Assembly: GCA_050291245.1 (NCBI GenBank)
Contig: JBNKJP010000012.1
Span: 186,001-250,000 of the forward strand
Source: Thiodiazotropha sp050291245
GTDB lineage: Bacteria; Pseudomonadota; Gammaproteobacteria; Chromatiales; Chromatiaceae
Direction of reading: 5' to 3'
Length of the DNA: 64,000 nucleotides
Shown here: positions 1 through 7,920 of the stretch, one piece after another
Numbering within the stretch: position 1 is the first letter of the stretch
Layout of the letters: each line of letters opens with the position of its first letter
Made by a program: the position numbers and the translations under genes
The notes under the pieces: model-generated
The model's database searches: none
What the model was told of the DNA's origin: nothing
The model's input: only the letters and a program-made list of their open reading frames with translations

Positions 1-1202
1 AGATTTGGTTGTTGCTGCGGCATATGCAGTATGTCCGCGCCAATCGTGGCGAGGTTCCCGAGGCCTTCCGTGACAAGGTCAGCCTGCAGGAACACCAGAA
101 AGCCGCGGATTACACCCAGGCAAAGGGACGTCTGGCCCTGGTTGAATTGCTGTTGGGTGCCGTTGTACTGCTCTTCTGGACACTGGGCGGCGGCATCGAG
201 GGACTCATCCGGTTGAGCGCAAACTATGTAACGGGAGCGACCCTCAGTGGCCTGGCGCTTTTTTTCCTGTTCTTCCTGATCAACAGCCTACTGGATCTCC
301 CCTTCAGCCTATACCGTACCTTTCGCCTGGAAGTCGCCTTTGGTTTCAATCGCATGACGGTGAAACAGTACGTCAAGGATCGCCTCATGGGATTGCTGCT
401 CGGGATCCTCCTCGGCGGCCCACTGCTGTGGATCATCCTGATGCTGATGCAGGGTGCAGGGACCTATTGGTGGCTCGCCGCCTGGGTTGTCTGGATGGGC
501 TTTACCCTGGGTATCAGCTGGGCCTATCCCCGCTTCATCGCCCCCCTGTTCAATGCCTTCACCCCCCTGGAGGCAGGCACGATGCGGGACCGGATCCAGA
601 ACCTGCTGCAGCGCTGTGGATTCACCAGTGAGGGGATCTTTGTGATGGACGGTTCCAAACGTTCCGCCCACGGCAACGCCTATTTCACCGGTTTTGGAAA
701 AAACAAACGCATCGTATTCTTCGACACCCTGCTCGAAAAGCTCGACAGCGAGGAGGCGGAAGCGGTACTGGCCCACGAACTGGGGCACTTTCACCACAAA
801 CATATCCACAAACAGATGGGAGTCATGGCCCTGCTCTCCCTCGGGGGGCTTGCCCTGCTCGGCTGGCTCTCACAACAGACCTGGTTCTACCAGGGATTGG
901 GCATCTCGCAGCCCTCCCAGGCCGCCGCACTGTTGCTGTTCATGCTGATCCTTCCGGTGTTCACCATATTCTTCACACCCCTGGGCAGCTTTTTTTCGCG
1001 ACGCCACGAATTCGAGGCGGATCACTATGCCATGGAACAGAGCAACGGGGAGTATTTGGTTCGTGCACTGGTCAAACTCTACCAGGACAATGCCAGCACC
1101 CTGACACCGGACCCACTCTATTCGATGTTCCACGACAGTCATCCGCCCGCTCCGGTAAGGATTGCCCGGATTTCCCAACAGACGCCGGGTATTACCGGCT
1201 AA
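1..1202 (+). CDS. M48 family (Ste24-like) membrane zinc metallopeptidase, 5'-truncated
   Basis: Integral-membrane zinc endopeptidase of the CAAX-protease/Ste24 family, probably acting in inner-membrane protein quality control. The frame is open from base 3 up to the window edge (Ile-Trp before the TTG at 9), so the true start and first membrane segment lie outside. Seen: several hydrophobic segments, the zinc site HELGH (residues 256-260 counted from base 9), a His-rich stretch after it, and the downstream EFEADHYA containing the third zinc-ligand Glu. The C-terminus looks complete. The cytochrome gene follows after 13 nt and rsgA 10 nt later, so the three are probably cotranscribed. Bacterial substrates of this subfamily are not known to me. 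Confidence 0.9.
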   Translation, partial: IWLLLRHMQYVRANRGEVPEAFRDKVSLQEHQKAADYTQAKGRLALVELLLGAVVLLFWTLGGGIEGLIRLSANYVTGATLSGLALFFLFFLINSLLDLPFSLYRTFRLEVAFGFNRMTVKQYVKDRLMGLLLGILLGGPLLWIILMLMQGAGTYWWLAAWVVWMGFTLGISWAYPRFIAPLFNAFTPLEAGTMRDRIQNLLQRCGFTSEGIFVMDGSKRSAHGNAYFTGFGKNKRIVFFDTLLEKLDSEEAEAVLAHELGHFHHKHIHKQMGVMALLSLGGLALLGWLSQQTWFYQGLGISQPSQAAALLLFMLILPVFTIFFTPLGSFFSRRHEFEADHYAMEQSNGEYLVRALVKLYQDNASTLTPDPLYSMFHDSHPPAPVRIARISQQTPGITG

Positions 1203-1215
1203 TGGAGAGACGACC

Positions 1216-1506
1216 ATGATCAAGATTCAGACGAGTATCGCCACCGTGGCCCTTCTGGTTTCCGTTGCTGCCCAGGCGGGAGATGAGCAAAAGGGTCAGG
1301 CCCTGTATAACGAAAGTTGTTTAAAATGCCACGGCAGTGAGGTCTATACCCGCACCGACCGACGCATCAACAACCTCCCGGCTTTACACAAGCAGGTCAG
1401 GTTCTGTGAGCAGAATCTGGGGCTCACCTGGTTCGATGATCAGATTGACGATACCGCTAGCTATCTGAACCAATCCTTCTACCACTTCAAACCCGATACC
1501 CAATAA
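1216..1506 (+). CDS. small monoheme c-type cytochrome lacking an internal Met
   Basis: A 96-residue exported protein. The start at 1216 is chosen because GGAGAG lies about 8 nt upstream and it gives a proper signal peptide (hydrophobic to about residue 19, cleavage near AQAG). Heme-binding motif CLKCH at residues 35-39, so heme is attached covalently in the periplasm. The mature part has no Met at all, so the usual Met sixth ligand of class I cytochromes is absent; His58 or His90 could serve instead. One further Cys (64) is present. It sits between the M48 peptidase and rsgA with short gaps. The electron-transfer partner is not evident. Confidence 0.8.
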   Translation: MIKIQTSIATVALLVSVAAQAGDEQKGQALYNESCLKCHGSEVYTRTDRRINNLPALHKQVRFCEQNLGLTWFDDQIDDTASYLNQSFYHFKPDTQ

Positions 1507-1516
1507 ACTCCAGGGC

Positions 1517-2518
1517 ATGGCGAAACGTCGACTGACCCTGCAGCAGAAAAACCGCATCCAGGCGATTCAGGACAAGCGACGTCAGCGTCTGCAACACCGG
1601 GCGGACAAGGCTTTAAGCCAGGCCGGTGATCAACCATCCCTCGAAGGCCGGGTAATGATCCGGCATGGGGCGACCTTGGGAGTGCAAGCCCCCTCCGGAA
1701 GGATCATCTGCTGTCAAACCCGGCAGAACATCGGACATCCGGTCTGCGGCGACCGGGTGATCTGGCAACCGCTCGATGACGCTTCTGGCGTCGTCACGGC
1801 ACTGCAACCCCGCCAAACCGTCCTCAGCCGCCCGGACTACAGCGGACGAAAAAAGCCCCTGGCGGCCAATATCTCACAACTGGTCATAGTCCTCGCACCC
1901 GTACCCGAGCCCAGTGGCTACCTGCTCGACCAATACCTGGTGACCGCGGAAACCATACAGATTCCCCCCCTCATCGCGGTCAACAAGGCCGACCTGCTCG
2001 AGGGCGAGACGGAATCGATCTTTTTCCGCAAGCTGGAACCCTACCGGGATATCGGCTATCCCATCGTCACGGTCAGTGCCCGGCAGGAACACGGATTGGA
2101 CGCACTGATTCTGAAACTGCAGGGGGAAACCAGCATTCTGGTCGGACAGTCCGGGGTTGGAAAATCATCCCTGATCAATGCCCTGCTGCCAGACATCGAA
2201 GCGGAAACCGGTCGGCTTTCGAGCGCGACCGGCCTCGGCCGGCACACGACCTCGGCGGCCACCTGTTACCATCTGCCCCAGGGCGGCGAGCTCATCGACT
2301 CTCCCGGGGTAAGAAGTTTTCGCCTAACCCACTTGAATCGCCAGGAATTGGAACAGGGTTTTCGGGAGTTTCACGACTACCTCGGACAGTGTCGGTTCCA
2401 CAACTGCACCCACGAACATGAACCCGATTGCGCGGTTCGAAACGCCATGGAGCGGGGTCAGATTCATCCCCTGAGGCTGGAGAATTTTCTCCGACTGCAG
2501 AAGAGTGTTTCCGGTTGA
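1517..2518 (+). CDS. rsgA: ribosome small-subunit-dependent GTPase A (RsgA/YjeQ)
   Basis: Circularly permuted GTPase that acts in late maturation of the 30S subunit, where it helps release RbfA. 333 residues, normal for the family. Basic N-terminal tail (about 1-35), OB-fold (about 36-105), then permuted G motifs: G4 NKAD at 156-159, G1 GQSGVGKS at 210-217, G3 DSPG near 260. The C-terminal zinc knuckle is intact: Cys292, Cys297, His299 and Cys305. ATG at 1517 starts 8 nt after the cytochrome stop codon. It ends convergently against the sensor kinase gene, with only 37 nt between them. Confidence 0.97.
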   Translation: MAKRRLTLQQKNRIQAIQDKRRQRLQHRADKALSQAGDQPSLEGRVMIRHGATLGVQAPSGRIICCQTRQNIGHPVCGDRVIWQPLDDASGVVTALQPRQTVLSRPDYSGRKKPLAANISQLVIVLAPVPEPSGYLLDQYLVTAETIQIPPLIAVNKADLLEGETESIFFRKLEPYRDIGYPIVTVSARQEHGLDALILKLQGETSILVGQSGVGKSSLINALLPDIEAETGRLSSATGLGRHTTSAATCYHLPQGGELIDSPGVRSFRLTHLNRQELEQGFREFHDYLGQCRFHNCTHEHEPDCAVRNAMERGQIHPLRLENFLRLQKSVSG

Positions 2519-2555
2519 GAGGAGGCCCGGGACCGTGCTGTTCCAACGCTAAAGT

Positions 2556-3923
2556 TCATGACCCAGGGAGACTGACCCTTACCGAGACCCCGCCCAGGAT
2601 CTTCGAATCAGCGATTTCGATTTGCCCGCCATAGGCGGTCACGATATCGGAAGCAACCGCAAGGCCAATACCCTGCCCCGGTTGCTGGGTGTCCGCTCGA
2701 TGGCCCCGATGAAACACCGCTTCGACCTGATCGGTCGGTATACCCTTTCCGTCGTCCTCGATGAACAAGGTCAAGCTGTTATCCTGGCGACCGGTGACAC
2801 GCACCCGTTGGCGGCCGTATTTGCAGGCGTTTTCCATGAGATTTCCCAGTATCTCCATCAGGTCGCCTTCATCTCCGGCGAAAAGACACCGCGCATCCAC
2901 CACCAGTTCCCATTGAATGGCCTTGTCACGATAGACTTTCGACAGGGTGTTCGCAAGACGCTCGACCAGGGGCTTGGCGGCGACGTTACCGGTCAACACC
3001 TGCTGACCGGATGCCGCAGCCCGATGCAACTGATGACTAACGATCTGGTTCATACGCTCAACCTGTTCCCGCAAGGTGTCCGAGGGCTGACCGCGCTCCT
3101 GATCCGCAAGGCTCTGGAGTATCGCCAGGGGGGTTTTCAGACTGTGCGCCAGATCACCGAGACTGTCCCGGTAGCGTTGCTGTCGGGCGCGCGCGTGCAG
3201 GATGAGGGAATTGATACTGGAGGTCAGGCGAGTGAGTTCACGGGGATAGGCGCCGTGCAACTGTTCGGCCTTTCCCGACTCGATCTCGGCCAGGGCACCA
3301 GCCACCTGACGCAAGGGACGCAACCCCCAGTTGAGTACCCAGCCCTGAGCCAGGAGCAACAAAAAGGCGGCCCCACCCAGCCAGAGGAACAGGGTGTTGC
3401 GAAACGCCGAAACCTGTTCCTGAACCGATTGCAGGTCTTCGGCCACACTCAGGACATATCGACGTTCCTTGCCATGAAAGTCCTCCCAGACCACGCCAAA
3501 GTTCAATCCCATGACCTCCCGGTCAGCCAGCTTGAAATTATCGATTTCGGATTCACCTGGGGGAATCTCACGACTGAACTCAAAACTCTGTCCCAGAGCG
3601 GAGGCGGAGCGCCAGCGGTAGCCCGTTGCATAATTCCTGACCTGGGCATAGAGACCCGAGTCCGGACGGTTGAAACGGGGGTCCGTCAGCACCTCCGGCA
3701 TCACCATCTGCCCTTCATCCCCTTCCTCAGCCGCCGCCAACAGGGCGTACACACTGCTGTAGAGGCGGGTCTGCAAGGCCTCATCACTGGCCGAGCGAAA
3801 GGCCTCGTCCAACGACCAGCCGGTCAACCCCAGAAATGCGCCCAACACCAGACTGGCGGCCAACAGCAGTCGTTGATGGATGGAGATGGGTTGTCTCGAT
3901 GTTGAATTGTCCGAACCATTCAT
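2556..3923 (-). CDS. PhoQ-like sensor histidine kinase
   Basis: Inner-membrane sensor kinase of 455 residues. TM1 about 18-38, periplasmic sensor region about 39-175, TM2 about 177-197, HAMP linker to about 250. H-box DLAHSLKTPLA with phospho-acceptor His260; N-box NLMENACKYG at 361-370; G1 EDDGKGIP near 389-396; G2 GQGIGLAVA near 417. It lies downstream of the response regulator on the same strand and is its obvious partner. An acidic patch in the sensor domain (EEGDEG near 66) recalls PhoQ but does not prove Mg2+ or cation sensing. An unusual 131-nt gap separates it from the regulator gene. Confidence 0.9.
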   Translation of the reverse strand: MNGSDNSTSRQPISIHQRLLLAASLVLGAFLGLTGWSLDEAFRSASDEALQTRLYSSVYALLAAAEEGDEGQMVMPEVLTDPRFNRPDSGLYAQVRNYATGYRWRSASALGQSFEFSREIPPGESEIDNFKLADREVMGLNFGVVWEDFHGKERRYVLSVAEDLQSVQEQVSAFRNTLFLWLGGAAFLLLLAQGWVLNWGLRPLRQVAGALAEIESGKAEQLHGAYPRELTRLTSSINSLILHARARQQRYRDSLGDLAHSLKTPLAILQSLADQERGQPSDTLREQVERMNQIVSHQLHRAAASGQQVLTGNVAAKPLVERLANTLSKVYRDKAIQWELVVDARCLFAGDEGDLMEILGNLMENACKYGRQRVRVTGRQDNSLTLFIEDDGKGIPTDQVEAVFHRGHRADTQQPGQGIGLAVASDIVTAYGGQIEIADSKILGGVSVRVSLPGS

Positions 3924-4054
3924 GGGATCAGGGCAGGTTTCTCGCTCTTATCAGCCCGATGAGTCTGAATCCGAATAGTGCCCGGGAGTCCCAATGGGCC
4001 GTTTGCACATTCCCCGAGGTCCGGTTAAAACGATATCAACGGGTTTGCCGAGAT

Positions 4055-4735
4055 TCACTGACTGCGCTCCAATGCAAAGCGATATCCCCTACCCCGCAAG
4101 GTTTCGATGGGCTTGTAATCTTCCTCCGGATCCAGCTTCTTGCGCAGGCGTCTCACAAAGACTTCGATGGTGTTGCTGTCGCGGTCCCAATCCTGTTCGT
4201 AGATATGTTCCGTAAGATCGGTCTTGGAGACGACTTCTCCGGCGTGCAGCATCAGGTATTCCAGAACCTTGTACTCGTAGGCGGTCAGATCCACCGGCGC
4301 CTCCCGGACACTGACGCTCTGGGTTCGTGTATCCAGGGAGATCGGTCCTCCGGAGATTACCGGCTGGGACCACCCGGCTGAACGCCTGAGCAAGGCATTG
4401 AGTCGAGCCAACAGTTCCTCGATGTGAAAGGGTTTGACCAGATAATCGTCCGCACCGGCCTCAAGCCCCTCGACCTTGTCCTGCCAATTGCCCCGCGCGG
4501 TGAGTATGAGAATGGGAAAATGCTTGTCCAGTTTACGCAATTCCCGAATCAGCTCGATACCGGAGAGTTTCGGCAGACCAATATCGATGATGCCGACATC
4601 AATACCATACTCCCGTCCAAGAAACAGTCCGGCACGACCATCCTCGGCACTGTCCACGGTGTACCCCTGTTCCCGGAGCCGGGCAGCCAGGGGTTCACGG
4701 ATATCGGTTTCATCTTCTACCAGCAGTACACGCAC
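4055..4735 (-). CDS. PhoP/OmpR-type response regulator
   Basis: Transcriptional response regulator, 226 residues from the GTG at 4735. I prefer this start over the longer open frame because AGGATGG lies 6-7 nt upstream, the receiver domain begins directly (VRVLLVEDE) and the length matches PhoP-like regulators. Receiver: acidic pocket Glu7/Asp8, phospho-acceptor Asp51, Thr79, Lys101. The C-terminal winged helix (about 130-224) has the usual DLTAYEYKVLEYL and RGRGYRF signatures. It is encoded between a PepSY protein and the kinase; using the longer start would overlap the PepSY gene. Confidence 0.92.
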   Translation of the reverse strand: MRVLLVEDETDIREPLAARLREQGYTVDSAEDGRAGLFLGREYGIDVGIIDIGLPKLSGIELIRELRKLDKHFPILILTARGNWQDKVEGLEAGADDYLVKPFHIEELLARLNALLRRSAGWSQPVISGGPISLDTRTQSVSVREAPVDLTAYEYKVLEYLMLHAGEVVSKTDLTEHIYEQDWDRDSNTIEVFVRRLRKKLDPEEDYKPIETLRGRGYRFALERSQ

Positions 4736-4772
4736 TTCAGACCATCCTATTCTCGCTCGTGTGGTGTATTCA

Positions 4773-5039
4773 TTAGCGTCGGGAACCACCCTCGCCACCC
4801 TTGTCATCGGCATGGATCTGCATGCGCCGAACCTTGCCGTCCTGGGTCAATATGCGAATATTGTAGACCGGGCGCCCATCCTGACTAAGGGTTTCCGCCG
4901 AAATCACCCGACCGCCGGTCCTTTGTTTGGCCTGCTGAACCGCCTGATCGAGACTTATATCCGCATGTGCCCGCGCAGCCCCCAGCAACACTGTGGCCAG
5001 TGTTGTGATTACAACGATAATACGTCTGCACTTACCCAT
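4773..5039 (-). CDS. small exported PepSY-domain protein
   Basis: 88 residues: a signal peptide (1-26, ending in AHA) followed by a single PepSY domain (DISLDQAVQQAKQ ... GRPVYNIRILTQDGKVRRMQI). PepSY domains are thought to inhibit or modulate peptidases or sensor proteins in the periplasm. It is the first gene of the PepSY / response regulator / kinase unit, and small PepSY genes next to PhoPQ-like systems are common in Gammaproteobacteria. The C-terminal tail (DDKGGEGGSRR) is charged and likely disordered. A role as accessory sensor or as target of the system is inference. Confidence 0.85.
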   Translation of the reverse strand: MGKCRRIIVVITTLATVLLGAARAHADISLDQAVQQAKQRTGGRVISAETLSQDGRPVYNIRILTQDGKVRRMQIHADDKGGEGGSRR

Positions 5040-5189
5040 AACTCATCTCTCTCAAGCCCTGTTCATATCGTTCTGATAGCAGAATTGCCATTCCGATTCA
5101 CATACCTTCTCGGCCGTTATTACGAAATTTCAAGCGTTATACCCTTTTCACCTGGGGATTGCGATCATCCCCAGTCGGGGAGGAACGGC

Positions 5190-5717
5190 TTAATAGTCTG
5201 AACGCACACTGACATTCACCGGAATCCGGTCACCGGGATGCTCACGGGTGAAGGTGTGGAAAAGCCGTCCCTTGTAGCGATAAGTCACATCATATCCCTG
5301 GAGACGCTCCTCTTCATAGGTGTGCTGGATCACCTCACAGCGCCGCTCCCGGGAAGTCACAACCCGGCCGGAATAACCCGTGCGGGTCAAATCATGACCA
5401 ATGGCGCCGCCCAACAGGGTGCCGGCCAGGGTAGCCGCATCCTTACCCCGGCCACGACCACGGCTGACCGAGTTGGCGACCACACCACCGATGATGCCGC
5501 CCAATACGGTGCCGGTATAGCGCCGTTCGTCGGGCACATAGTGATCGACCTCCTCTTCCCAGCAGCTGCGCTCCGGTTCGGTGACCTCGACGGTACGATA
5601 CACCGGATCCACGTCGATGACTTTAGCGGTATCACGATAACCGTCATGATGTCCGGCATTCGCCGCAAGGGAAAAGCTCATCAATAAGACAGTGCTGATC
5701 AGCGCGTTGATTTTCAT
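5190..5717 (-). CDS. glycine-zipper (2TM, 17-kDa-antigen-like) envelope protein
   Basis: 175 residues with an N-terminal signal peptide (to about 21) and a glycine-zipper hairpin at about 70-110 (GTVLGGIIGGVV, then LAGTLLGGAIG), the Rickettsia 17-kDa surface-antigen type. No lipobox Cys follows the signal peptide. Two Cys (52 and one near 127) flank the zipper. The C-terminal half is polar and Tyr/Arg-rich. Such proteins associate with the outer membrane or periplasm, often under envelope stress, but the exact role is unknown. It stands alone, with 150 nt before the PepSY gene on the same strand. Confidence 0.8.
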   Translation of the reverse strand: MKINALISTVLLMSFSLAANAGHHDGYRDTAKVIDVDPVYRTVEVTEPERSCWEEEVDHYVPDERRYTGTVLGGIIGGVVANSVSRGRGRGKDAATLAGTLLGGAIGHDLTRTGYSGRVVTSRERRCEVIQHTYEEERLQGYDVTYRYKGRLFHTFTREHPGDRIPVNVSVRSDY

Positions 5718-5840
5718 GACATTCTCCTGAATTCCAGTGATTGGGAGCGGATTTTCATCCGGTATGCTGGAAGTTTAGGGAGTGCTAACTGAACAGCGCC
5801 TGAACACTTAAAGGATGCCGTACATCTATGTGCCGGGGAG

Positions 5841-6440
5841 TTACTCCTGCAGCCGATGCCAGACTAGGATTCGATTGTTGACCGGCATCTCGATGTCTTC
5901 CGTGAAGCCAAGCCCCTGCCGCTCCGCCAACCCGTTGAGTGCTTGAAAATCCCGGATACCGCTGCGGGGGTCCCGGGCATGCAACCACTGGTCAAAACGG
6001 CGATTGCTCTCACTGGTGTACTGCCCCGCGTAATTGAATGGCCCGTAGAGCAGGAACAATCCCCCGGGTTTCAATACCCGTTGAATGCCTTCAAACAACC
6101 GCTCAACCTCGGGCCAGGACATGATATGAGTGGTATTTGCGCTGAACACCGCGTCAAATTGCGTCTCGGGCCAACTGCCTGAGACATCAAGGAGAATGGG
6201 GTCAGGCAGGTTTCCCAACCGGGCATACTCAAGCCAGGCGCGGATGCCTGGGAGATTTTCCAGGCAGTCGCTGGTCTGCCAGATCAGATCCGGCATGGCG
6301 GCAGCAAAGTGGATCGCGTGCTGACCGGTACCGCTGCCGATTTCGAGGAGCGTTTCGGCCTCCTGGAGCAGTGGCTGAATCACCCGGAGAATGGGCTGCT
6401 TGTTCTCCTCACAGGCTTCCGAAGAGGGTCTCGCGGTCAT
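5841..6440 (-). CDS. DUF938 SAM-dependent methyltransferase-like protein
   Basis: 199-residue cytosolic protein of the DUF938 class I methyltransferase family. SAM-binding motif I EIGSGTGQHAIHFA near residue 37, acidic loop at the end of beta-2 (QTSDCLENL), motif IV region FDAVFSANTTHIM, and a GGLFLLYGPFN strand. The substrate is unknown in the family as far as I recall. Its start overlaps the 3' end of hemF by 4 nt, so it is translationally coupled to heme biosynthesis. Confidence 0.88.
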   Translation of the reverse strand: MTARPSSEACEENKQPILRVIQPLLQEAETLLEIGSGTGQHAIHFAAAMPDLIWQTSDCLENLPGIRAWLEYARLGNLPDPILLDVSGSWPETQFDAVFSANTTHIMSWPEVERLFEGIQRVLKPGGLFLLYGPFNYAGQYTSESNRRFDQWLHARDPRSGIRDFQALNGLAERQGLGFTEDIEMPVNNRILVWHRLQE

Positions 6441-7357
6441 ACCCAGTCCCGAGGCATAAGGTAACGCTCATACAGCCGGGCTTCCGCGGAACCCGGTTCG
6501 GGTTGCCAATTGTAACGCCACTTCACCAGGGGAGGCAGAGACATCAGAATGGATTCGGTTCTTCCCCCTGATTGAAGTCCGAACAGGGTCCCGCGGTCAT
6601 AGACCAGGTTGAATTCCACATAGCGACCACGCCGGTAAAGTTGAAAATCCCGTTCCCGCTCTCCGTAAGCCACATCCCGGCGTCTGTGCACGATGGGCAG
6701 ATAGGCGCTCAGATACCGCTCGCCCACGCTCTGCAGGAAATTGAAACAGGTTTCAAAACCCCACTCATTGAGATCATCGAAAAACAGCCCTCCGATGCCC
6801 CGGGGTTCCGCTCGGTGTTTGAGGTAAAAATATTCGTCACACCACTGCTTAAAACGGGGATAGACCTGGTCGCCAAAGGGTTGGCAGGTGCCCCGGGCAA
6901 CATCATGCCAGTGCCGACAATCCTCATCGTAACCGTAATAGGGTGTAAGATCGAAACCGCCGCCAAACCACCAGACCGAAGACTGATCCGGTTTTTCCGC
7001 AACGAAAAAGCGCAGATTGGCGTGAGAGGTCGGAACATGAGGGTTGCGGGGATGGATGACCAGGGACACCCCCATCGCCTCGAAGGAGCAGCCGGCAAGT
7101 TCGGGTCGGTGGGCCGTGGCGGAGCCAGGCAGTCCCTCGCCCATGACGTGGGAAAAGTTCACCCCCGCCTGCTCGAACAACTTCCCACCCTCGAGTACCG
7201 CACTGACACCCCCCCCTTGCAGCCCCTCATCCGGTTCCCTTTGCCAACTGTCGATTCGGAATCGTGCTTGACCCTCCTCCTCTTCCAGTGCGCAACAGAG
7301 TGTCTGCTGCAGATTCAACAGATACGCTTTGACCTTGGTTTTGTCCGGAGTGTCCAT
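6437..7357 (-). CDS. hemF: oxygen-dependent coproporphyrinogen-III oxidase
   Basis: HemF decarboxylates two propionates of coproporphyrinogen III to give protoporphyrinogen IX, using O2, in the cytosol. 306 residues, normal length. Conserved stretches seen: ELAGCSFEAMGVSLVIHP, NPHVPTSHANLRFF, WWFGGGFDLTPYYGYDED, RGIGGLFFDDLNEWGF and the C-terminal GLQSGGRTESILMSLPP. It forms a two-gene unit with the overlapping DUF938 gene. Its presence shows aerobic heme synthesis; an oxygen-independent HemN may exist elsewhere. Confidence 0.97.
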   Translation of the reverse strand: MDTPDKTKVKAYLLNLQQTLCCALEEEEGQARFRIDSWQREPDEGLQGGGVSAVLEGGKLFEQAGVNFSHVMGEGLPGSATAHRPELAGCSFEAMGVSLVIHPRNPHVPTSHANLRFFVAEKPDQSSVWWFGGGFDLTPYYGYDEDCRHWHDVARGTCQPFGDQVYPRFKQWCDEYFYLKHRAEPRGIGGLFFDDLNEWGFETCFNFLQSVGERYLSAYLPIVHRRRDVAYGERERDFQLYRRGRYVEFNLVYDRGTLFGLQSGGRTESILMSLPPLVKWRYNWQPEPGSAEARLYERYLMPRDWV

Positions 7358-7680
7358 TACGCAACCACCCTGTTATTTGTGGATCTATCGAGACGCTTGA
7401 GGAAAACGCGCATCTGTTTGACGGCCTGCGCGTCCCCTATTGTAACAATCCCCTTGGCCAGTATATGGTGCAAAGTTCCATGCAGTTTATCGGGTAGGCA
7501 TAATCCAGTATGTTTGTAATATTTAATTTAGCCATCGGAGGAGTAATCTTCCGCTAATGGTACCCCGTCATAGATTCTGTAACATTCAGAGCCGTCCACG
7601 ATGACCAGAATCACCACACCGATACGGTCGCAAACCATGAACCCGACGCTACAGTCCGCGCGGAACCGGAACCTTCCGAG
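7358..7680. other. intergenic region between hemF and the small CDS at 7681
   Basis: 323 nt between divergent genes. A weak plus-strand promoter candidate is visible: TTGACG at 7418-7423, 17-nt spacer, TGTAAC at 7441-7446. A 15-codon open frame (ATG at 7510, TAA at 7555) lies in the frame of the downstream gene but is too short to call. The frame of the downstream gene is open from 7558 without an ATG, GTG or TTG before 7681. No repeat or RNA gene recognised. Confidence 0.4.
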
Positions 7681-7884
7681 ATGACCCTCGAGAAAGCACG
7701 CGAGATCATACGCCAGCAGATCAGTTTCGGCAGCGGTTACAACCGCAATGCGATACGCCTGCTGCTCGGTGAGGTGCAGCGCCAGTTTGGCCTGGACACC
7801 GGTGATCGATTGATCCGGGAATTTGACCTGGAAAACATCTTTGGGCTCAAACCCGGCACCGATTTCACCCGGGTGGGTCAGTAA
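7681..7884 (+). CDS. small conserved-looking hypothetical protein (67 aa)
   Basis: 67-residue, predicted mostly helical protein (TLEKAREIIRQQISFGSGYN, then NAIRLLLGEVQRQFGLDTGDRLIREFDL). No signal peptide, Cys or known motif. Coding character is supported by the balanced composition and by being the only open frame in an otherwise empty stretch between hemF and metZ. No strong ribosome-binding site precedes the ATG, so translation may start elsewhere. I do not recognise the family. Confidence 0.55.
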   Translation: MTLEKAREIIRQQISFGSGYNRNAIRLLLGEVQRQFGLDTGDRLIREFDLENIFGLKPGTDFTRVGQ

Positions 7885-7920
7885 ACCCGACTGGGGTTAA
7901 ATCAACAAACCCTTAACGCT

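Noticed and set aside
2622..3905. 427-codon open frame on the plus strand
   Set aside because: Exact antisense of the sensor kinase gene, which has clear domain motifs; the plus frame has none.
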